Shown here piece by piece: positions 14,825-21,002 of a stretch of DNA of 64,000 nucleotides. Origin of the DNA: CBDFGK01 sp965247075 (lineage in GTDB: Bacteria > Pseudomonadota > Gammaproteobacteria > Pseudomonadales > Halieaceae). Under the pieces are notes generated by a model that searched no databases, was not told where the DNA came from, and saw nothing but the letters and a program-made list of their open reading frames with translations. The DNA lies in assembly GCA_965247075.1 (NCBI GenBank), contig CBDFGK010000002.1, positions 682,001-746,000 of the forward strand. The letters run 5' to 3'. How positions within the stretch are numbered: position 1 is the first letter of the stretch; each line of letters opens with the position of its first letter. A program made the translations under genes and the position numbers.

Positions 14825-15886
14825 GTGAGCAACCTGAAGTTGCTGTATAAGATATTACGCCTCAAAGGTATGAAAATCACCCAGTTCTGGTTCAAAAACC
14901 GCAACAAGGAACTGCATCTGGCGGTCAAGCCCTACAAGAATGGCTGCCGCTGCCCCGAATGTGAACGGCGCTGCCGGATTGTGCGTCATACGACCGAGCT
15001 GCGCCGGTGGGAGGATCTCACACTCATGGGGATGAAGGTCTTGCTCTGGTATGCCCCAAAGGAAATCTGCTGCCCAACGCACGGGCGGGTGCAGGAGACG
15101 ATCCCCTGGGCGCCAGCCTATTCACGTATCACCTACCGACTGGAGTGGCGGATCTGCTCCCTGTGCCAGATCATGACCCAGAAGGCCGCCGCCGAGATTC
15201 TGGTGATGCCTTCCTCCACCCTGTCCGACCTGCTGCACCGGATCATCACGCGGGTGCGCCACGGCCATAAAATCCGTGGCCTGGCCACTCTCGGCGTCGA
15301 CGAGATTTCCTTCTTGAAGGGCCGCAAATTCGCCACACTCATCATCGACCGCTTCCATGTCGTCAAGGCGCTGAACCAGGCTGTGGATGAGGTGCGCAAG
15401 GACGAGTGGCGTGCCCTCGATACCGGGGGGCGCAAGGCGATCAAGGGCCTGCGATGGCTGCTCAGCATGCACTCGAGCCATCGCACCAAGAGACAGTCTC
15501 GATTCCTCAATAGCTTGCGCAACTCCAATCGGCGTATCCACCGTGCCTGGGTGCTCAAGGACGAGTTCGAACACATCTGGAATTACCGTTATCGTGGCTC
15601 AGCTGAGAAGTTCCTGAAACGCTGGATGACCACCGCCCTGCGTAGCCGTATCCCCTCGTTGCGCCAATTTGTCTCCACGGTGCGAAATCACTTTGATAAC
15701 ATCGTCGCGTTCACCGATAGAAACCTGACCAATGCCGTCGGTGAAGGCCTGAACCGCATTGTCAAAATCGTCAAGAACCGAGCGTCTGGATATCGTAACC
15801 TGCACAACTTCGCCGACATGATTTACCTGACCGTTGGCGACCTCGATATTTCTGCGCATATTCCCAGCGATTTACGTACACTGTGA
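14825..15886 (+). CDS. ISL3-family transposase with an internal deletion
   Basis: Transposase of 353 aa; GGAG precedes the GTG start. The N-terminal zinc-finger region (CRCPECERRC), the central DEIS motif (LGVDEISFLKGRKF) and the DRFHVVK motif are present. In intact ISL3 transposases about 75-90 residues separate the last two; here KGRKFATLI runs straight into IDRFHVVKAL. The family norm is about 400-440 aa. An in-frame deletion has therefore removed part of the catalytic core, including sequence around the first catalytic Asp region, and the enzyme is probably inactive. No second copy is present in the window. Confidence 0.88.
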   Translation: MSNLKLLYKILRLKGMKITQFWFKNRNKELHLAVKPYKNGCRCPECERRCRIVRHTTELRRWEDLTLMGMKVLLWYAPKEICCPTHGRVQETIPWAPAYSRITYRLEWRICSLCQIMTQKAAAEILVMPSSTLSDLLHRIITRVRHGHKIRGLATLGVDEISFLKGRKFATLIIDRFHVVKALNQAVDEVRKDEWRALDTGGRKAIKGLRWLLSMHSSHRTKRQSRFLNSLRNSNRRIHRAWVLKDEFEHIWNYRYRGSAEKFLKRWMTTALRSRIPSLRQFVSTVRNHFDNIVAFTDRNLTNAVGEGLNRIVKIVKNRASGYRNLHNFADMIYLTVGDLDISAHIPSDLRTL

Positions 15887-16013
15887 GTAAGGCCCTAATC
15901 TCTATGAAACAGCATCAAGATCGTATTTCATTGGTTGGGATATCCGGATATAGCCTATTTATCCAATAATTAACCGGACAGTAGTGATCCACAACCTATA
16001 TGACGCTCGGTCA

Positions 16014-16087
16014 CATAACGCCTCAAACAGCGGCGCGCGTTAGCGCGTCCAGCCACAAAGTGCGTTGCTGTTTTGACTTGTTAAGGC
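16014..16087 (-). other. Integron attC-like recombination site
   Basis: Read on the minus strand, the site starts GCCTTAACAAG and ends GAGGCGTTATG. Inside, TCAAAACAGC can pair with GCTGTTTGA leaving one unpaired A, the extrahelical base typical of attC, and the TAAC/GTTA outer boxes also pair. The ~74-bp length fits short attC sites. It begins at the brnA stop codon, exactly where a cassette's attC belongs. No integron integrase gene is in the window. Confidence 0.7.
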
Positions 16088-16299
16088 TGCCATTGTATAT
16101 CAACCTTACGATGCTGATTGGCACAGTCACGTAGATACAAATTAATTAGGTTTTGATATGGAACTCCTGATTCTTCAGCCATACCCTTAAAATAGTCAAT
16201 GACATCTTCGCTGAGGCGAATTGTAATCGGCTTCTTAAGTTTTGATGCATAAGGGTTTTTTCTAGACTTCATTTTTGATAGATCATATTCTTTCTTCAT
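16081..16299 (-). CDS. brnA: BrnA-type antitoxin
   Basis: Antitoxin of 72 aa with KKPITIRLSEDVIDYFKGMA, the BrnA ribbon-helix-helix core, near residues 22-41. It overlaps the brnT stop by 4 bases (ATGA), the standard brnTA order. BrnA neutralises BrnT and autoregulates the operon. Its stop codon lies within an attC-like site, so brnTA behaves as an integron cassette. The gene is AT-richer than the neighbouring core genes, consistent with acquisition. This is the only complete toxin-antitoxin pair in the island. Confidence 0.88.
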   Translation of the reverse strand: MKKEYDLSKMKSRKNPYASKLKKPITIRLSEDVIDYFKGMAEESGVPYQNLINLYLRDCANQHRKVDIQWQP

Positions 16300-16583
16300 G
16301 ATGAACCACCCTGATAATACTGTTGCTCGTTCTTTGTGGCTTTCCGTGCAGAAATAATTCTTAGCTCCTCTCCGTCCTCTCCACGCTCACAATGCACCAC
16401 CATAAGAATGCGAGACTCGTTGCTCATACCAAGCAACAAGAAGCGCGCCTCATCAGAAGAATCTTCATCGTAGAATTGAACCGCGAGATCGTCGTAAAAG
16501 ACGGCTTGAGCCTCCTCGAAAGAAACTCCATGCTTCTTGAGGTTGGATTTTGCTTTAGATTGATCCCAGCTAAAATTAATCAT
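16296..16583 (-). CDS. brnT: BrnT-type ribonuclease toxin
   Basis: Toxin of 95 aa, RelE-fold ribonuclease. Family features are visible: FSWDQSKAKSNLKKHGVSFE at the N-terminus (the F-x-W-D-x-x-K-x-x-x-N-x-x-K-H-G-V pattern), the central R-F-L-L-L-G-M segment, and RIISARKATKNEQQYY at the C-terminus (I-S-A-R-x-A-x-x-x-E-x-x-Y). All conserved positions appear intact. A palindrome lies 4 bases upstream of the ATG. The upstream DNA carries dispersed repeat copy C. Confidence 0.92.
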   Translation of the reverse strand: MINFSWDQSKAKSNLKKHGVSFEEAQAVFYDDLAVQFYDEDSSDEARFLLLGMSNESRILMVVHCERGEDGEELRIISARKATKNEQQYYQGGSS

Positions 16584-16586
16584 AAA

Positions 16587-16599
16587 TACATTGTATGTA
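16587..16599. promoter_or_regulatory. Candidate BrnA operator
   Basis: TACAT-TGT-ATGTA is a perfect inverted repeat 4 bases upstream of the brnT start, suitable for binding by the BrnA dimer. Inferred from position and symmetry. Confidence 0.45.
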
Positions 16600-16628
16600 C
16601 ATCTGTTGGGAAGTCAATAGAGAGCCTA

Positions 16629-16650
16629 TTCCAATACGAAATGATACTGA
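16629..16650 (+). repeat. Dispersed repeat, copy C
   Basis: TTCCAATACGAAATGATACT followed by GA matches the first 22 bases of copies A and B, then diverges. It lies 43 bases before the start of a transposase fragment, which suggests the repeat may derive from the end of that insertion sequence. Confidence 0.65.
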
Positions 16651-16692
16651 CATAGCCTGATTTCTGTTCATGATAGAAGGATGAATACCATC

Positions 16693-16842
16693 ATGAATGA
16701 CACTCACATAAAAACACTGGCACAGGTGTATGCCTTTCTTGAAGGCACCCATACAGTTGCCTTCTCGACCGCGTGTAGCTTCTTTGCTTGGCGCCTAAAG
16801 CTACCTGTTTGGATTACCTTCATCCGAAGTCGTAATCAGTGA
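16693..16842 (+). pseudogene. N-terminal fragment of an IS481/integrase-like transposase
   Basis: The 49-codon frame starts MNDTHIKTLAQVYAFLEGT and then VAFS. This matches the start of a transposase/integrase group that begins with an L-x-Q-V-x-x-F-L-x-G-T pattern. After about residue 25 the similarity ends, so only the first tenth of the gene remains. The tail overlaps the 3' end of the ParD-like gene on the other strand. Confidence 0.5.
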
Positions 16843-17038
16843 CATCACCTGCCAAAGCCTCTTCCTGGCTGATGAGAATGTCCCTGACCAGGCCGAGAGG
16901 CAGGTCAGGATTTTCTTCGGCTATCTTGCCAATTCTGGCCCAGTATTCGATCTGCCGGGGCGGAGATCTGTGCAGCGCCTTGCCCGTAGTCGTAGCGGCG
17001 CTAATCAGCTCATCTGACAACTTTATTGACCTGGGCAT
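16820..17038 (-). CDS. ParD-like antitoxin, solitary
   Basis: Protein of 72 aa. The ATG at 17038 is chosen because GGAGG lies 8 bases before it; the frame extends upstream without support. MPRSIKLSDELISAATTTGK, then RSPPRQIEYWARIGK, is the pattern of the ParD-like antitoxin family with a predicted RHH fold. No toxin gene lies downstream before the transposase fragment. It marks the right border of the accessory island against the core operon. Confidence 0.8.
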   Translation of the reverse strand: MPRSIKLSDELISAATTTGKALHRSPPRQIEYWARIGKIAEENPDLPLGLVRDILISQEEALAGDVTDYDFG

Positions 17039-17085
17039 TACGAGGCCCTCCATGTGAATGGTGGTAGCATAGCTGGTTTTGAACT

Positions 17086-17415
17086 TTAGCCGTACTGCTG
17101 ATCTTCCCACACCACCCCAACATCAGCACCCTCATACTCCAACTGCCAGGTCTTGAGTGGGCCGCACTCCTCTTCCGTGGCGTGGAGCAATCGGCCGTTT
17201 TGCAGCGAGAAGCGATAGCCGTGCAGGGGGCACTCGATACAGTCCTTGTCGATCCAGCCTTCAGACAACGGATGTTCTTGGTGCGGGCAGGTTGCGCCGA
17301 CAAGATAGCGCTCGCCGTCTACCTGTAGCAGCAGTAACCGGTGATAGTCGATACGAAATTCACGGCGGTAACCGTCGTGGAGATTAATGAGTTTTTCGAT
17401 TGCGATGAATCGCAC
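17086..17415 (-). CDS. Small Rieske [2Fe-2S] protein
   Basis: Protein of 109 aa, essentially one Rieske domain. The ligands C-x-H (CPHQEHPL) and C-x2-H (CPLHGYRF) lie near residues 43 and 62. Such small proteins serve as ferredoxins for oxygenases or as electron carriers. It is the last gene of the propionyl-CoA operon, 13 bases after meaB. No oxygenase gene is adjacent, so its partner is unknown; a redox role linked to B12 mutase maintenance is possible but unsupported. Confidence 0.88.
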   Translation of the reverse strand: MRFIAIEKLINLHDGYRREFRIDYHRLLLLQVDGERYLVGATCPHQEHPLSEGWIDKDCIECPLHGYRFSLQNGRLLHATEEECGPLKTWQLEYEGADVGVVWEDQQYG

Positions 17416-17428
17416 GGAGTGCTCCCCT

Positions 17429-18388
17429 TTACAGGCAGTCGATTATTTTTCTCGCGGCAGTATAGGGAGTGATTTCGTGCTGCACCACCTGCTGTTCCAA
17501 TTGTGGCAGCAATGCGCGGGCCTCGGGGTTGCTGTTGAGCTTGAGTTGCAGCAGCTCGTCTACCAGATGATGCATCCAGTCGCGGGCCTGTCGGTCGCGT
17601 TTGGCCTGCAGCGCGTCTTCCTTGCGGGAGACCCCTTCAAACTCGCAGATCATGTCCCACACGGCGCCGATATTTTGGCCGGTGAGTGCGGAACAGGTCA
17701 TCACGTGGGGTGACCAGTGCAACGCATGGCGCATCAGGGTCATGGCGGCGCTGTAGTGTTGCTTGGTCATCCTGGCCAGATTCACGCTTTCGCCATCGGC
17801 CTTGTTGATCACCAGGGCGTCGGCCAATTCCATAATGCCCTTCTTGATGCCCTGCAGTTCATCGCCGGCGTTGGGCAGCATCAGCACCATGAAAAAATCG
17901 ACCATGCCGGCCACCTGGTATTCCGACTGGCCCACACCGACGGTTTCTACCAGTATCACATCGTAACCAGCGGCCTCGCACAGCAGCATGGTCTCGCGGG
18001 TTTTCTGGGCAACACCGCCCAGGGCGGAGCCGGCGGGTGAAGGACGAATAAATGCTTGCTCGCGTCTGGAGAGTTCTTCCATGCGGGTTTTATCACCGAG
18101 AATGGAACCGCCGGCGATGGGTGAGCTGGGGTCCACGGCCAGCACGGCCAGGCGCTTGCCCTGCTCAATCAGGTGCAGGCCAAAAGCCTCGATAAAGGTG
18201 GATTTACCGACCCCGGGTATACCGGTAATACCAATACGAATGCTGCTGCCGGTGTGCGGCAGGGCCTGCTCGAGTACCTCTTGGGCACCGGCCCGGTCAC
18301 TGTCCCGGGTGCTTTCCACCAGGGTGATGGCCTTGGCCAGAACGCGGCGGTTACCCGCGCGCAGTTCTTGCAGCTTGAATTCAGTCAC
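17429..18388 (-). CDS. meaB: MeaB/ArgK GTPase, methylmalonyl-CoA mutase chaperone
   Basis: G-protein chaperone of 319 aa that loads and protects the adenosylcobalamin cofactor of methylmalonyl-CoA mutase. The Walker A motif GIPGVGKS is at residues 56-63, with the MeaB-typical VDPSSPIAGGSILGDKTRM segment and a DVILVETVGVGQSE switch. NKAD provides guanine specificity. The GTG start lies 8 bases inside the mutase gene, so translation is coupled. The length matches the family. Confidence 0.95.
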   Translation of the reverse strand: MTEFKLQELRAGNRRVLAKAITLVESTRDSDRAGAQEVLEQALPHTGSSIRIGITGIPGVGKSTFIEAFGLHLIEQGKRLAVLAVDPSSPIAGGSILGDKTRMEELSRREQAFIRPSPAGSALGGVAQKTRETMLLCEAAGYDVILVETVGVGQSEYQVAGMVDFFMVLMLPNAGDELQGIKKGIMELADALVINKADGESVNLARMTKQHYSAAMTLMRHALHWSPHVMTCSALTGQNIGAVWDMICEFEGVSRKEDALQAKRDRQARDWMHHLVDELLQLKLNSNPEARALLPQLEQQVVQHEITPYTAARKIIDCL

Positions 18389-20534
18389 TCGTGAGGTCGT
18401 TTACCGCGCTGAGTACATCGCGGGCGGCTTCAGGAATGGGTGTTCCCGGGCCAAAGATGCATTTTACCCCGGCGTCATACAACATCTGGTAGTCCTGGCG
18501 GGGAATGACGCCACCGGCAATCACCACCACATCATCGGCGCCCTGTTTCTTCAGTTCTTCAATCAACTGGGGCACCAGGGTCTTGTGCCCCGCCGCGAGT
18601 GAGGACGCGCCTACCACATGCACATCGTTTTCGATGGCCTGGCGGGCAACTTCTTCGGGAGTAGAGAACATCGGCGACAGATCGATATCGAAACCGACAT
18701 CGGCGAAGGCGGTGGCTACCACCTTGGCGCCGCGATCATGGCCGTCCTGACCCATCTTGCACACCAACATACGCGGGCGACGGCCGTGGGTTTCGACAAA
18801 CTTCTCAATATCACCGGAAATACCGGTCCAGTTGGAGTCGCCTTCGAAGGCGGCGCCGTACACCCCTGACACGGTTTGCGCGGTGGCTTTGAATCGACCG
18901 AATGCTTTTTCCATGGCGTCTGATATCTCCCCTCCGCTGGCGCGGCGACGGGTGGCTTCAATCGCCAGCTCCAGGAGGTTGCCCTCACCGCCGGCGGCAC
19001 AACGCGTGATCTGCGCCAGGATATCATCGACTGCCGCCTGATCGCGACTCGCCTTGATATCGTTGAGGCGGGCAATCTGTGATTCGCGCACGGCCTCGTT
19101 GTCGATTTCGAGGATATCGACCTCGTTTTCCTTGTCCAGAGTGTACTTGTTGACGCCAACAATCACATCGTCGCCCCGGTCGATGCGCGCCTGCTTCTTG
19201 GCGGCCGCTTCCTCGATACGCAGCTTGGGCAGGCCGGTCTCGATGGCTTTGGCCATGCCGCCCTGCTGTTCCACTTCTTCGATCAGTTCCCAGGCCTTGT
19301 CGGCAATCTCCTGGGTCAGGCTCTCCATCATGTAGGAGCCGCCCCAGGGGTCTACCACCTTGGTGATACCGGTTTCTTCCTGGATGATGAGCTGGGTGTT
19401 GCGGGCAATGCGCGAGGAGAACTCGGTCGGCAGTGCAATCGCTTCATCCAGGGCATTGGTATGTAAGGACTGGGTGCCGCCGAATACCGCTGCCATGGCT
19501 TCAATCGTGGTACGTACCACGTTGTTGTAGGGGTCCTGTTCGGTCAGTGACCAGCCGGAGGTCTGGCTGTGGGTGCGCAGCATGGAGCTCTTGGGGTTCT
19601 GCGGGTTAAATTCCGTGACGATTTTCGCCCACAACAGGCGCGCGGCGCGCAGCTTGGCAATTTCCATGTAGAAGTTCATGCCGATGCCCCAGAAGAAGCT
19701 CAGGCGTGGTGCAAACCTGTCGATATCCAGGCCGGCCGCGATGGCGGTGCGAATGTATTCCTTGCCGTCGGCCAGGGTGTAGGCCAGCTCCAGTGCGGCG
19801 TTGGCGCCGGCCTCCTGAATGTGATAGCCGGAGATCGATATCATATTGAATTTCGGCATGTGCTCAGAGCAGTAGGCGATGATGTCGCCGATGATCTTCA
19901 TGCTCGGTGCCGGCGGGTAGATATAGGTGTTGCGCACCATAAACTCTTTGAGAATATCGTTCTGGACGGTGCCGACCAGTTGCTCCTGGCTCACGCCCTG
20001 CTCTTCGGCGGCGACGATATAACCGGCCAGCACTGGCAATACCGCGCCATTCATGGTCATGGAAACCGACACCTTGTCCAGCGGGATGCCGTCGAACAGA
20101 ATCTTCATGTCTTCCACAGAATCGATGGCCACACCGGCCTTGCCGACATCGCCGGTAACGCGCGGATGGTCGGAGTCGTAGCCACGGTGGGTAGCCAAAT
20201 CAAAGGCCACCGATACGCCCTGCCCACCGGCGGCCAGCGCCTGACGGTAAAAAGCGTTGGACTCTTCAGCGGTAGAAAAACCCGCGTACTGGCGAATGGT
20301 CCAGGGGCGCCCGGCATACATGGTGGCCTGGGGGCCGCGAATATAGGGCGACATGCCGGGCATGGTGTCGGTGTATTCCAGGCTCTGGGTATCAGCAGCC
20401 GTGTACAGGGGCTTAACCGCAATGCCTTCCGGGGTATCCCAGGTCAGTTCATCCGGGCTCCTGCCCTTCATTTGCCTGGTGGCAGTTTCCTTCCAGCCGG
20501 CAGGCGTGGAGGCGTTCCTGTCGTAAATGCTCAT
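18381..20534 (-). CDS. scpA: Methylmalonyl-CoA mutase
   Basis: Adenosylcobalamin enzyme of 717 aa that isomerises (R)-methylmalonyl-CoA to succinyl-CoA. The N-terminal TIM barrel (to about 560) includes the substrate-binding GVSVAFDLATHRGYDSDHPR stretch. The C-terminal B12 domain has the D-x-H-x-x-G motif (D597, H599, G602 in GQDGHDRGA) and GGVIP. It is a single-chain form like E. coli ScpA and the human enzyme. It lies between the epimerase gene (24-base gap) and meaB (8-base overlap). Confidence 0.97.
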   Translation of the reverse strand: MSIYDRNASTPAGWKETATRQMKGRSPDELTWDTPEGIAVKPLYTAADTQSLEYTDTMPGMSPYIRGPQATMYAGRPWTIRQYAGFSTAEESNAFYRQALAAGGQGVSVAFDLATHRGYDSDHPRVTGDVGKAGVAIDSVEDMKILFDGIPLDKVSVSMTMNGAVLPVLAGYIVAAEEQGVSQEQLVGTVQNDILKEFMVRNTYIYPPAPSMKIIGDIIAYCSEHMPKFNMISISGYHIQEAGANAALELAYTLADGKEYIRTAIAAGLDIDRFAPRLSFFWGIGMNFYMEIAKLRAARLLWAKIVTEFNPQNPKSSMLRTHSQTSGWSLTEQDPYNNVVRTTIEAMAAVFGGTQSLHTNALDEAIALPTEFSSRIARNTQLIIQEETGITKVVDPWGGSYMMESLTQEIADKAWELIEEVEQQGGMAKAIETGLPKLRIEEAAAKKQARIDRGDDVIVGVNKYTLDKENEVDILEIDNEAVRESQIARLNDIKASRDQAAVDDILAQITRCAAGGEGNLLELAIEATRRRASGGEISDAMEKAFGRFKATAQTVSGVYGAAFEGDSNWTGISGDIEKFVETHGRRPRMLVCKMGQDGHDRGAKVVATAFADVGFDIDLSPMFSTPEEVARQAIENDVHVVGASSLAAGHKTLVPQLIEELKKQGADDVVVIAGGVIPRQDYQMLYDAGVKCIFGPGTPIPEAARDVLSAVNDLTSD

Positions 20535-20558
20535 GCTCAGTGATCCTCTTCAGTCGCC

Positions 20559-20960
20559 CTATGCCGGCTGGTTAATCTCGATCAATACACCGTCGCAGCT
20601 CTGCGGATGAATAAAGATCACCTGCGAACCGTGGGCGCCGGGGGATGGGGCGTCGGCCAGGAACCGGTAGCCCTTCTCTTTCAGGCGGGCGACGTCTTCT
20701 TCGATATTGTCAGAGCGAAAGCACAGATGGTGCAAACCCCCGCCTTTCTTTTCCAGGTAGCCGGCGATAGCGCCCTCGCCCCGCAGCGGATGTACCAGTT
20801 CAATACTGGTGGGTGGCAGGGGAAAAAATGCCGTCGAGGTCTTGGCCGCCTCCACGTCTTCGCTGCCCTCACAGGTCAGGCCGAAATCGTCCATAAAACG
20901 TGTAATGGCGCGTTCGAGATCGGGCACCGCAATGGCGATATGGTCTAATGCAGTAATCAT
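20559..20960 (-). CDS. mce: Methylmalonyl-CoA epimerase
   Basis: VOC-fold metalloenzyme of 133 aa that converts (S)- to (R)-methylmalonyl-CoA for the mutase. Metal ligands are visible in ALDHIAIAVPDLE (His7), GGGLHHLCFRSDN and GVLIEINQP (Glu). Length and gene order between the carboxylase and the mutase fit the pathway. Confidence 0.94.
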   Translation of the reverse strand: MITALDHIAIAVPDLERAITRFMDDFGLTCEGSEDVEAAKTSTAFFPLPPTSIELVHPLRGEGAIAGYLEKKGGGLHHLCFRSDNIEEDVARLKEKGYRFLADAPSPGAHGSQVIFIHPQSCDGVLIEINQPA

Positions 20961-21002
20961 CTCAGCTCCTCATATACTCTTTACATGCACTTTATATACT
21001 CT

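Larger units (their letters stand above)
14460..15955 (+). mobile_element. ISL3-family insertion sequence, probably defective; ends tentative
   Basis: The element carries an ISL3 transposase gene (14825-15886). Candidate terminal inverted repeats are CTATCCGGGTTTCCCAAC (ending 14480) and, reverse-complemented from 15934-15955, CTATATCCGGATATCCCAAC. They agree at about 16 of 19 aligned positions with one gap. No 8-bp target duplication is recognisable, so the boundaries are a proposal and the transposase is the firm evidence. A 365-base left arm before the gene is unusually long. Confidence 0.4.

Noticed and set aside
12036..16650. Repeats as a CRISPR array
   Set aside because: Copies are hundreds to thousands of bases apart, vary in length and orientation, and have no regular spacers; no cas gene is present.
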